Positions 23,528 to 32,030 of a stretch of DNA of 36,336 bases are shown here, one piece after another (within the stretch, counting starts at the first letter, position 1; each line of letters starts with the position of its first letter). This stretch comes from Candidatus Nanohaloarchaea archaeon. GTDB taxonomy: Archaea; EX4484-52; GLR71. The DNA lies in the NCBI GenBank assembly GCA_030671745.1, contig DAOVHT010000001.1, positions 1 through 36,336 on the forward strand, read 5' to 3'. The notes beneath the pieces were generated by a model that was given only the letters and a program-made list of their open reading frames with translations, had not been told where the DNA came from and did not search any database. Position numbers and translations under genes: made by a program.

Positions 23528-26500
23528 ATGCGACTCTTAGCAACCCTGATAGCATTTGCACTGATCCTTTCAGTCCCATTCATATCAGAAATATCCGCAA
23601 CCGCAACATCATCTGAAAACACACTTAAAATAGTAGCACAGCAAGACGACAAAGTCAGAGTCATAATAACTTTCAAAGACACGCCAAAGACTGCAAAAGA
23701 TAGCATATTCAATACCCTAGGCATCCCGCAACAAGACCCGAAAGAGAAGATAAAGGACAAGATAAAAACTGATGGACAACTGAAGCACGAATTCCAGACA
23801 ACAGACAGTGTTTCTGCAACGATTACTCAAGAACTGCTTGACGAACTGAACTCAGACCCGTCGATTGCATACATAGAACAAGATAGACCGGTGCAAGCAT
23901 TCCTATCTCAGAGCGTACCGTTAATAAACGCTGATCAAGCCTGGCAACAGCAGATGCAGGACACAGGTCTCACCGGCAAAGGGACGACCGTCTGTGTGAT
24001 AGATACTGGGATTGACTACACACATCAGGATCTTGGAAACTGCACAGTATCAACATTTAATTTAAATGGCGTGAATGAAAGCCATATTTTGGAATCTGCA
24101 CACAATTACACTAATAATTTTGATCATACCTGGTCTATAACTAAACCTGGATACACAGACATTGCAGTCTATTTCAGAAACATCAGTCTGGAATACAAAG
24201 GCGAGGTTGATGGTTCAGACACAGGTGATAGGATAATTATCTATGATGGTGATATGGTTGAGATTGCAGTATATCATGGAATTGATGGTGTAATTGAAGA
24301 CCTGTGGACACCATATTCTGAGGGTGACACAATCTACATACGGTTGGTGACTGATTCCGGGTTTAGGGATTACGGTTTTTATATTGATTCTGTCTTGAAT
24401 GGCACCACAGACACTACTTATGACTGGAGCAACTGTTCAAAGACAATAGGTGGTTGGGATTTCGTCAATGGTGATGGTGACCCGATAGATGATGATTTTC
24501 ACGGCACCCATGTTGCAGGGATAATCGCTGCAGATGGAACAGTGACTGGTGTCGCACCGGACACAGGACTGATCGCAGTAAAAACTCTGGATGCAGGTGG
24601 TACTGGTTGGTTTTCAGATACATTGTTAGGTATTGAATATTGTATAAATAATTCTGATAGATATAACATATCAGTTATCAGCATGAGTCTTGGGGCTATA
24701 GATACATATTATGATTCTTATTGTGATGGTGACAGTCCATCGATGTCAAATGCAATAAACACTGCAGTTGCAAAAAACATCTCGGTCATAATTGCAAGTG
24801 GGAATAATCATCCGCCAACAGGCATCAGTTATCCTGCCTGCATAGAGAATGCAACCCGTGTAGGCTCGACATCAAAATCAGATGTCATTGAAAATTACAC
24901 TCAACGAAGTGTTAATTTCAAAGATCTGCTTTTGGCTCCCGGTGGTAATATATATTCTACAATGCCTGCGGATAACTACGCTACTAAATCAGGAACTTCA
25001 ATGGCGACACCGCACGTTTCAGGTGCCACCGCCATATTAGTCCAGGCCTATCAAGACCGGTTCGGGAAAAGACCGACCCCTGCATACATAGAATATGTCC
25101 TGAACAAGACAGGAATTCTGATCTATGACAGCCAGACCGGGCTGAACTTCTCGCGCATTGACGTCCTAGCGGCAGTATTGTACATCAACACACCACCGAA
25201 CATTACAGACATCTACAACAACATAACTGAAGACGGTTCACAAGAAATAACCATCAATGAGACCGACTCAATACTCTTCAACCTGACAGTGTTGGCGCCA
25301 GTCAATTACACCTGGAAAAAGAACGGCACGACAGTGGGCGCAAACCAGTCTAACTGGACCTTTGACACAACTTATGATGATGCAGGATTCTGGATAATTG
25401 AAGCAATAGTAAATAATGACAATGGCACAAGAACCAAAGAGTGGAATGTGACAATAGATGATGTCAATCGCGCACCGACCATCACATCAATCTCAAACAT
25501 AACGATGGACCTCCAGGATCAGATAACCATCAACATCTCAGCAAACATATCAGACCCTGACAGCGACACATTGACGATAACAACCGATGACCCCGGAAAC
25601 ATAACTGTAGAGAATCACACATTAGTATTCCATTACACCGAAAATGTCACAGACAAGCCCGTCACGATAACTGTCAACGACTCAGACCTGACAACCAACA
25701 TTACAATCTACATAAACATCACAGATGAATTACTCAACATCACAGACACTTACAACAACATAACCGGCGACAACAGTTCAACCCTTACGATCAATGAGAC
25801 CGATTCAGTATTCTTCAACATATCAACAGATGTCCCGGTGAATTATACTTGGTATATTAATGATACAAACATCGGAAATAATTTCAACAATTATACATTA
25901 ACGACCGGTTTTGATGACGCCGGAACAAAGAACATTTCAGTCAACGTTTCAGACAATGAAAGCCATAACACTTTTAGGTGGACTGTCACAATCCTGAACA
26001 AGAACCGCCAACCAATAATCACAACAGTATCAAACATATCAATGGAACTCCAGAATCAGACAACAATCAACATCTCAGGCAACATATCAGACCCTGACAA
26101 TGACAATTTAACGATAACGACTGACGACCAAGAAAACATAACAATAGAAAACCACACATTGATATTCAATTACACAGAGACTGTAACGGACAAACCCGTC
26201 ACGATAACTGTCAACGACTCAGACCTGACAACCAACATTACAATCTACATAAACATCACGGATACGACCGCACCGACAATAACAATAGATTCACCCACAA
26301 ACAAGACCTACAACACGACCGATATCAACATATCGATCAATGCAGATGAACCATTGGACTGGTGCGCATACTCCTTAAACGCCCAACCAAACATAACGAT
26401 GAACTGCACAGAAAATAGTAACATGACGGCCATTGAAAATCTCAACAACCTGACTCTCTGGGCGAACGACACATCCGGAAATCTGAACCGCACAGAGGTC

Positions 26501-27544
26501 TTTTTCACAGTTGACACAATCTCCCCAAATATAACAATTACAGCATTAAACTACACGACAGACGATTATCTTTACATAAACCTTTCAGTTTCAGAAACAC
26601 CAGACACCTGCATATTGAATTGGCAGGATGAAAACATCACGATGAACAGGACCGGAACAAAATGTGACATCAACAAGACTTCAATTTCTCCAGGTATCTA
26701 CAATTACACAATCTATGTCAATGACACGGTGGGCAACACAGGTTCAATCACCGACTTACAGTCAGAGATCTATTACTGTTTTGTTTCAGTCACCGACTGG
26801 ACATCCTGCGTCTCAAGCTCAAGGACGAGAATTCACACATACCGAGATTGCACAACTTACACAGAGACTGAGAGCTGTCACTCAAGCAGCGGTGGCGGTT
26901 CGTCATCATTTTCATTTGTACCGCTCCCTGTTATATCTAATGACACATTGAACGAAACATTGACAAATATTACAGATGACCCATTAAATGACACTGAAAC
27001 AGATTGGGATCAGAATGATACAACACTGATAACGAACAGAACACAAGACGATATTCTTGATTCTGATGATACTAAAGAAACAGATGGAAATAAAGTGGGC
27101 ACTCACACGATTTCCGATGATGGATACAAAGATTTAGAAGATATAGACGATGGTTTCTTGGGGATAAGATTGTTAGATGATATTCTTTTTGAAAACAGTT
27201 TGATTTCAAAAATAAAAGATAGATTGGGTATTGATTCCTCAGAAGATAACACTTTTAATTCTATTGTGTTGCTGTTTACAATAATTGTTATCTTTGCTAT
27301 AATTGGTATTTCTTATAACTTCAATAGATCTTACAAGAGAAAACACAAACAAAAACAGACATTGGATAATGGTACTGTCTTAAATACAGATGATGAGAGC
27401 AATCAACCCTCGCCAATCTCACCCAAACAACAAGAGATTGTATCCGACCTCTCTCAGAAAACCTATTTAAACAACACCGGACAAAATAATAATGATAATA
27501 GTCCTAAGGATGTATATTTAGATGGTGTCAAGTACAAAGAATAG
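23528..27544 (+). CDS. Large membrane-anchored subtilisin-like protease with CUB-like insert and Ig-like repeats
   Basis: 1338 aa. Order: signal peptide (1-24), I9-like propeptide (about 42-122), S8 catalytic domain with Asp159 (VIDTGID), His325 (FHGTHVAG), Asn426 (ASGNN) and Ser491 (SGTSMATPH). Between Asp and His is an insert of about 115 residues (about 178-292) that looks CUB-like: a Tyr/Asn-rich start, HTWSITKPG, RIIIYDG and DYGFYID. After about residue 560 come Ig/PKD-like repeats very rich in N-x-S/T sequons, then a TSP1-like segment (VTDWTSCVSSSRTRIHTYRD), a Ser/Gly and acidic stretch, one membrane helix at 1244-1264 and a basic cytoplasmic tail. The catalytic residues are complete. 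The last 23 bases overlap the start of a pilin-like gene. Confidence 0.93.
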   Translation: MRLLATLIAFALILSVPFISEISATATSSENTLKIVAQQDDKVRVIITFKDTPKTAKDSIFNTLGIPQQDPKEKIKDKIKTDGQLKHEFQTTDSVSATITQELLDELNSDPSIAYIEQDRPVQAFLSQSVPLINADQAWQQQMQDTGLTGKGTTVCVIDTGIDYTHQDLGNCTVSTFNLNGVNESHILESAHNYTNNFDHTWSITKPGYTDIAVYFRNISLEYKGEVDGSDTGDRIIIYDGDMVEIAVYHGIDGVIEDLWTPYSEGDTIYIRLVTDSGFRDYGFYIDSVLNGTTDTTYDWSNCSKTIGGWDFVNGDGDPIDDDFHGTHVAGIIAADGTVTGVAPDTGLIAVKTLDAGGTGWFSDTLLGIEYCINNSDRYNISVISMSLGAIDTYYDSYCDGDSPSMSNAINTAVAKNISVIIASGNNHPPTGISYPACIENATRVGSTSKSDVIENYTQRSVNFKDLLLAPGGNIYSTMPADNYATKSGTSMATPHVSGATAILVQAYQDRFGKRPTPAYIEYVLNKTGILIYDSQTGLNFSRIDVLAAVLYINTPPNITDIYNNITEDGSQEITINETDSILFNLTVLAPVNYTWKKNGTTVGANQSNWTFDTTYDDAGFWIIEAIVNNDNGTRTKEWNVTIDDVNRAPTITSISNITMDLQDQITINISANISDPDSDTLTITTDDPGNITVENHTLVFHYTENVTDKPVTITVNDSDLTTNITIYINITDELLNITDTYNNITGDNSSTLTINETDSVFFNISTDVPVNYTWYINDTNIGNNFNNYTLTTGFDDAGTKNISVNVSDNESHNTFRWTVTILNKNRQPIITTVSNISMELQNQTTINISGNISDPDNDNLTITTDDQENITIENHTLIFNYTETVTDKPVTITVNDSDLTTNITIYINITDTTAPTITIDSPTNKTYNTTDINISINADEPLDWCAYSLNAQPNITMNCTENSNMTAIENLNNLTLWANDTSGNLNRTEVFFTVDTISPNITITALNYTTDDYLYINLSVSETPDTCILNWQDENITMNRTGTKCDINKTSISPGIYNYTIYVNDTVGNTGSITDLQSEIYYCFVSVTDWTSCVSSSRTRIHTYRDCTTYTETESCHSSSGGGSSSFSFVPLPVISNDTLNETLTNITDDPLNDTETDWDQNDTTLITNRTQDDILDSDDTKETDGNKVGTHTISDDGYKDLEDIDDGFLGIRLLDDILFENSLISKIKDRLGIDSSEDNTFNSIVLLFTIIVIFAIIGISYNFNRSYKRKHKQKQTLDNGTVLNTDDESNQPSPISPKQQEIVSDLSQKTYLNNTGQNNNDNSPKDVYLDGVKYKE
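25658..25722 (+). repeat. 65-bp exact repeat in the Ig-like region, first copy
   Basis: Identical to 26195-26259, 537 bases (179 codons) downstream. It lies in two similar Ig-like modules that share NISDPD, TITVNDSD and LTTNITIYINIT. The exact stretch is longer than the protein similarity around it, which suggests recent duplication or gene conversion. Confidence 0.9.
26195..26259 (+). repeat. 65-bp exact repeat in the Ig-like region, second copy
   Basis: Second copy of the sequence at 25658-25722. It encodes the end of the following module, just before the next Ig-like domain (TAPTITIDSPTNKTYNTT). Confidence 0.9.
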
Positions 27545-28520
27545 AAAAGGTAATAGTGCAGTAATCAATACTATACTTGTACTTGTCATGCTCTTAGTTG
27601 TTGCAGCGATACTGATATCTTTCATATCAGGTCCTGCCAAAAAACTTGACATCTTTACAACTGAAAAAAATGATGAGACCAGTACGACTTTAGATGTCGG
27701 CACACTTGCATTGATGGACACGAATTTTGTCAATTTTGACACGACCAAAGCAAAGACTGAAATGATAAAATTAATAAATATAAGTAGTACTTCTTCAATT
27801 ATAGATTGTGGTGCAACTACCCTAACCTCAGAACAGGAAAATTACTGCACAAACATAACAGTCTCAATATCACCCGCACCTCCCAAATACTCAACAACTC
27901 CCGAAGGAATACGATTCAAGATATCCTATATCAATAAGACCTTATTTGACGATATTGAAGGTTACGTCAACCTGACTTTCGTTGATGTCTACGAATTCAA
28001 TCAGGTGTTCACATCTAAATTAGGAGATTTTAATAATTGCACTGATCCGATAACAGAATCCTGTTTCAATGAATCAACCACAAAACCTATGACAAACCTG
28101 ACATTGATTTCTATGTTCAACGACGAGATATTTGTCCGAATGCCTTTCTATTACGATAATTTAGTGTCTAGTGGTTTTTCTTATGAGGATAACTGTGTTG
28201 CATATGCAAATTACTCAAACCTAACAGCACAGAATACAAATATTCAGATAGAGGTTGATGCTGAAAGTCCCGCACCATCATACAACTTTACGATTGTCCA
28301 CATGGAAAAGTCACACAAGAGGGAGTATCCAATTTATTGTAATGTCTCAATAAATAGGGGTATTGCCCATGACTTTCCAGTTCAGGTAGTTTCAGGCGAT
28401 TACGACCTATTCAGGATTTATGGCTGGAACTCAACAAGTACGGATTGCATTATGGTAAAAGACGATGTCCTTGTAAAAAAAGATGATACCACACCATTAA
28501 AGATAAAATTTAAATGTTAA
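27522..28520 (+). CDS. Pilin-like surface protein (332 aa), first of cluster 2
   Basis: MVSSTKNRKG|NSAVINTILVLVMLLVVAA is a class III leader with a cut after Gly10 and one helix. The outer 290 residues are rich in N-x-S/T sites and have about seven cysteines. The pattern of beta strands suggests a sandwich-like fold, but I recognise no family. The start lies 23 bases inside the protease gene, so the two are translated from one message. It opens the eight-gene cluster running to the window end. Confidence 0.8.
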   Translation: MVSSTKNRKGNSAVINTILVLVMLLVVAAILISFISGPAKKLDIFTTEKNDETSTTLDVGTLALMDTNFVNFDTTKAKTEMIKLINISSTSSIIDCGATTLTSEQENYCTNITVSISPAPPKYSTTPEGIRFKISYINKTLFDDIEGYVNLTFVDVYEFNQVFTSKLGDFNNCTDPITESCFNESTTKPMTNLTLISMFNDEIFVRMPFYYDNLVSSGFSYEDNCVAYANYSNLTAQNTNIQIEVDAESPAPSYNFTIVHMEKSHKREYPIYCNVSINRGIAHDFPVQVVSGDYDLFRIYGWNSTSTDCIMVKDDVLVKKDDTTPLKIKFKC

Positions 28521-28553
28521 ATATAAAAGAAAATGATTGCAAGGTAAATGATT

Positions 28554-28811
28554 ATGCGACGAATTGGACGGATGGATATGGCAATGGCAGTGACAGTAAT
28601 CTTAGCCATAGTGCTTATTGCAATCATTGGAAAGATGGTATTTGATGTCTTTGACAGTGGTGAGAATGAAGCCGGCGGTATGTTTGACTCATTAAAATGC
28701 CAACCAAAAATAGCCCAGGCCTGCATGGATGGCGGAATTTCAGAAACAGATAATGTTGATGGCACTTGCATAACTGAAGCAAACAGAGCAACAATCTGTG
28801 ACGATGTATAA
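28554..28811 (+). CDS. Small pilin-like protein with four cysteines
   Basis: 85 aa from the ATG at 28554; AAGGT lies before it. MRRIGRMDMAMAVTVILAIVLIAIIG gives a basic leader and helix, though the expected K-G is replaced by IGR, so processing is less sure. The tail has four cysteines (KCQ, ACMDGG, TCIT, ICDD), without the CxxxCxxCC signature of other small pilins. It ends 13 bases before the next start. Confidence 0.68.
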   Translation: MRRIGRMDMAMAVTVILAIVLIAIIGKMVFDVFDSGENEAGGMFDSLKCQPKIAQACMDGGISETDNVDGTCITEANRATICDDV

Positions 28812-28824
28812 AATGGTGTTGATT

Positions 28825-29136
28825 ATGATAAAAAACAATAACCGAAAAGGTCAGATGTCTATGGGTACAGTAGTTGCCTTAGTGATTGCATTTATAGTGA
28901 TATTGGTTATTGTGGCGATTGCAACTGATTTCGGTGAGAGGACAAAAGACACCGCACCATTCGACGATGCAAAAGTAAAAGCGGAAGACGCGATGAATGA
29001 TAAGAGATGTGCAATGGTCTGCACTGCCTCATGCATTGACAAGGCATATGTGATTGATAGTGACTGTGCAGATTATGTGCGTGACTGTTGTGATTGCGAC
29101 AGCGTAGATGATATAACTGATGGGTGTGATTCTTGA
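28825..29136 (+). CDS. Small pilin-like protein with cysteine-rich tail
   Basis: 103 aa from the ATG at 28825, six bases after GGTG; the frame also has upstream starts overlapping the previous gene. KNNNRKG|QMSMGTVVALVIAFIVILV is a class III leader cut after Gly9. The tail (CAMVCTASC, then CADYVRDCCDCD and a last Cys) has eight cysteines. Its spacing resembles the C-x3-C-x2-C-C group but is not identical: C-x3-C-x3-C, with CC later. Confidence 0.78.
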   Translation: MIKNNNRKGQMSMGTVVALVIAFIVILVIVAIATDFGERTKDTAPFDDAKVKAEDAMNDKRCAMVCTASCIDKAYVIDSDCADYVRDCCDCDSVDDITDGCDS

Positions 29137-29168
29137 TTATTGATCTAATACTTTCTATATTCTCAAGC

Positions 29169-29384
29169 ATGAATTCATTAGTATTATTTAAAAACCGCAA
29201 AGGTGAAGTTGACGCCTTGATGATCGCTCTTGCTGGTGTATTGATTCTCGCAATATTAGCTCTAATTTTTGTCATGACGGTGGGTACTTCTCTTGACGGC
29301 GGAGTAGAGATGATCTGTAAATATAAAGCAGACGCTGTTGGTAAATCCGGAGAAGTAATAGCTGATATATTGGGGGTCTGTTGA
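29169..29384 (+). CDS. Small type IV pilin-like protein
   Basis: 71 aa from the ATG at 29169. LFKNRKG|EVDALMIALAGVLILAI has a cut after Gly12 and acidic residues at +1 and +3. Only two cysteines occur, one near the middle and one as the last residue. The tail is short and helical. The stop is followed almost at once by the start of the 434-aa gene. Confidence 0.72.
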   Translation: MNSLVLFKNRKGEVDALMIALAGVLILAILALIFVMTVGTSLDGGVEMICKYKADAVGKSGEVIADILGVC

Positions 29385-29386
29385 AC

Positions 29387-30691
29387 ATGAACATGCCTCA
29401 GACCTTGATGATGATGGCTTTTGGAGTGTTGATTGCCGGTTTCCTTATATTTATGATGGCAAAGACCATAAATGTCGGTGTTGAAGTCAAGATGAGCACC
29501 CGTGTTGAACACATGGCTGACGACCTCGCAAATGCAATCCAGCACATGTCCTCATCGACGATAGATTATGCAACTGAAGTGTATGATGTCGGTATCTGGG
29601 GCACTTCGATAAATATTGTGGATGATGATAGTACTGATGATCATTATGTCACCGTAAGACATAGAGACTTCGAATTTTCTCAAGCATTCCATATTGCAAA
29701 AGACATAACTGTTCAAGGTACAATCTCTGACGCAAAAGTTTTATGCCTTGAGAAATCATTCGATTCAACAGATAAGAAAATGATAAAGGTTTCAAATTTT
29801 GATGATTCTCCATGCAACACTGCCTACAAGGAACTAGACTTGAGATATGATTTTGATTGGGGTTTTGATGATAAGCAGATAGTTCAAGGCGAACTGAACA
29901 GTGTTCCGGATGGTGTTGATTTAGTAACTGAGTTGCCGATTGGAAAAATCAAAGGTGCATCATTTCATAATTTTGATATGACCTCTGATGACACAAAAAA
30001 ATATTTTTGGATACGACCTGGTGAGCAGACGAAATATTTCATAAAATTTGATCTATACATACCATATGATCCGATATCTGCAACACAAAATAATTCAGTA
30101 AACATAACGCTTGACGTATCACCATTGAATCCTTTATATGTCGATGTTGCTTATCAGAACATGGCAAAGTATCCAGATTGTGGTGCTGTATCAAGGGATT
30201 ACAGTTGCATAATCCGTAGTGAACATGATATAACTCTGATATATAGGAATGGTTGGAGACCTAACATAACCATCATAAACACACAAGCAACCAAGGATTT
30301 TTATGACTGGGGTTTTGTGGGTAGAGAATCCTTCTATAATGAGACCTTGACAGATTACCCAAACAACACAGTCCAGATGGTACAATTCCATAATTTCATA
30401 ACACCTGAAAACGAATATGTAAACATAACTCCAGTGGACATGGGTCGCAATTATTTCAGTTTCAATGTGCGCGTCCCAGATGATAACAATGCCGTCACAC
30501 ACAACAATGTCTCTATTACATTAGACATTGACCCGTTCTATTCACAGAATGTAGATCTGAAAAATGGTGCAAAGACAATGCCTGAATGTTATACTGGCGA
30601 GAAACCATGTTTCATAAGGATAGGGTCTAGCGTAATCCTTGATCTTGAACCCGGTGATTACGCATTTATAATTGAAGATTCAAAATATTGA
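29387..30691 (+). CDS. Pilin-like surface protein (434 aa) with two similar outer domains
   Basis: Starts at the ATG at 29387, two bases after the previous stop. MNMPQTLMMMAFGVLIAGFLIFMMA has one N-terminal helix but no basic K-G leader, so it is more likely an anchored protein than a processed pilin. The outer region has two similar halves: FDWGF...SFHNFDM...NNSVNITLDVSP...CIIRS (about 155-285), and FYDWGF...VQFHNF...HNNVSITLDIDP...CFIRI (about 310-420). This points to domain duplication. Cysteines are few and paired (CGAVSRDYSC, CYTGEKPC). No family is recognised. Confidence 0.75.
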   Translation: MNMPQTLMMMAFGVLIAGFLIFMMAKTINVGVEVKMSTRVEHMADDLANAIQHMSSSTIDYATEVYDVGIWGTSINIVDDDSTDDHYVTVRHRDFEFSQAFHIAKDITVQGTISDAKVLCLEKSFDSTDKKMIKVSNFDDSPCNTAYKELDLRYDFDWGFDDKQIVQGELNSVPDGVDLVTELPIGKIKGASFHNFDMTSDDTKKYFWIRPGEQTKYFIKFDLYIPYDPISATQNNSVNITLDVSPLNPLYVDVAYQNMAKYPDCGAVSRDYSCIIRSEHDITLIYRNGWRPNITIINTQATKDFYDWGFVGRESFYNETLTDYPNNTVQMVQFHNFITPENEYVNITPVDMGRNYFSFNVRVPDDNNAVTHNNVSITLDIDPFYSQNVDLKNGAKTMPECYTGEKPCFIRIGSSVILDLEPGDYAFIIEDSKY

Positions 30692-30708
30692 CAAGGAGAT
30701 TAATGATT

Positions 30709-31266
30709 ATGTCCCTAACAGCATCCATTTCAAAAAAGAAAAAGAAAGGTCTTCTATTACCTGTATTCTTCCAAAAGGTAATGATGATAGGTCTTGTGGT
30801 CGGTGTCATGATGTGGATGATTTTTTCTACAATTAATTCTGAGGAAGTATCAGTCATAATGCGCCAGGAACGAAACGATGTAGAATTCTGGCATCAGATA
30901 TTAAAGTCTGACATATTCCGCGCAGAATCAGAAACAAGCACGACCACCACACAAACTGATTACAAAATGTATTTTGATGAAAGTAAATTAGATACTGCTA
31001 GAAGTAGTACAGGAGGTTCGACAGCATTACCTGGGGATATATCTTGTAATATTCCTCTAAATTTATCAAATTGCATCAATTTTTATCCAAGTAAATATTA
31101 TATAAAAATAAAAGTAGGTGGGGATAATTGGCTTTTCACAAATAATGCAACATTATCATCTGCTTTTGACAACTATGATTACAAAGAGGTAATTGGTGTC
31201 TTAACTCCCTCAAATCCAAACCCTACTATTGGCACAATATACTTTAAGACTGAATTATACGAATGA
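30709..31266 (+). CDS. Pilin-like surface protein (185 aa)
   Basis: From the ATG at 30709, well placed behind AAGGAGAT; an ATG at 30703 is too close to it. SISKKKKKG|LLLPVFFQKVMMIGLVV is a strongly basic leader cut after Gly13 or 14. The outer part has a helical start (QERNDVEFWHQILKSDIF) and a Ser/Thr-rich middle; no domain is recognised. It ends six bases before the next start. Confidence 0.72.
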   Translation: MSLTASISKKKKKGLLLPVFFQKVMMIGLVVGVMMWMIFSTINSEEVSVIMRQERNDVEFWHQILKSDIFRAESETSTTTTQTDYKMYFDESKLDTARSSTGGSTALPGDISCNIPLNLSNCINFYPSKYYIKIKVGGDNWLFTNNATLSSAFDNYDYKEVIGVLTPSNPNPTIGTIYFKTELYE

Positions 31267-31271
31267 TTATT

Positions 31272-32030
31272 ATGAACTTTATATTTAACAGATATAAACA
31301 GAACAGGATATTCAAAAGAAAAGGTTTTGTACAGCACTGGTTCGTGCTTATAATGTCTTTTCTGTTAGTGATAGCTATAATTATTTTAGTAACAATTTTT
31401 AATATAAATGTAACTTCAACTGTTGTTACAGGTAATCTTAATATGCAGTATTCAACAGACGCAGGACGAGAGATCTATGCACTTCTTTCGGCAGGTTGTC
31501 CTGCAGTCGGCGACCCTTATACTGATTATAGTGTTTCAGAACTCATAAGTGTGTATGTCAGCGGTGACTTAACAGTCAAAGAATCAATAGATACTGATCT
31601 TAGAGATTGCATAGCTTCATCTCTTGCAACAATCGCAGAAGTCAATGAAGGAGTCGATAAAACTGGAGACCCTATTCCACATTATATGTACTTCTATGTG
31701 ACTTATGGTAATAACAAATATATTGAAAGTAGGCAACCAAGCATGGTATATGACCCGGGTTTACACACTTTAATGCCTTGGAACTCTGAATTTATATCAA
31801 CAACAACTGGATTAGATTTTAATACTACTATTTTGGGTGGTAAAACACCTGCCTCTTTACCAGTAGATCCTCGTTATTTCTCAAGCACGATGAATGATAG
31901 GTACTCCATACAGATACCATTATCTGATTCCGGCAATATGCAACACAGTTCGGCGACCGCAGTCTTAGAGGAATGGAGTGATGAGTCCTGGACAACACTG
32001 ACACAGGCACAACAGGAGGAGAGTGCATGA
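31272..32030 (+). CDS. Pilin-like surface protein (252 aa)
   Basis: From the ATG at 31272; an ATG at 31263 overlaps the previous stop. RIFKRKG|FVQHWFVLIMSFLLVIAI is a basic leader and helix, cut after Gly18. The outer domain begins GREIYALLSAGCP and contains DLRDCIAS and YMYFYVTYGNNKYIE; no family is recognised. It overlaps the next gene by four bases (ATGA), a sign of translational coupling. Confidence 0.75.
   Translation: MNFIFNRYKQNRIFKRKGFVQHWFVLIMSFLLVIAIIILVTIFNINVTSTVVTGNLNMQYSTDAGREIYALLSAGCPAVGDPYTDYSVSELISVYVSGDLTVKESIDTDLRDCIASSLATIAEVNEGVDKTGDPIPHYMYFYVTYGNNKYIESRQPSMVYDPGLHTLMPWNSEFISTTTGLDFNTTILGGKTPASLPVDPRYFSSTMNDRYSIQIPLSDSGNMQHSSATAVLEEWSDESWTTLTQAQQEESA

Noticed and set aside
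27518..27748. Minus-strand ORF opposite the start of cluster 2.
   Set aside because: The plus strand carries a clear pilin leader and overlap with the protease; the minus frame has no features.
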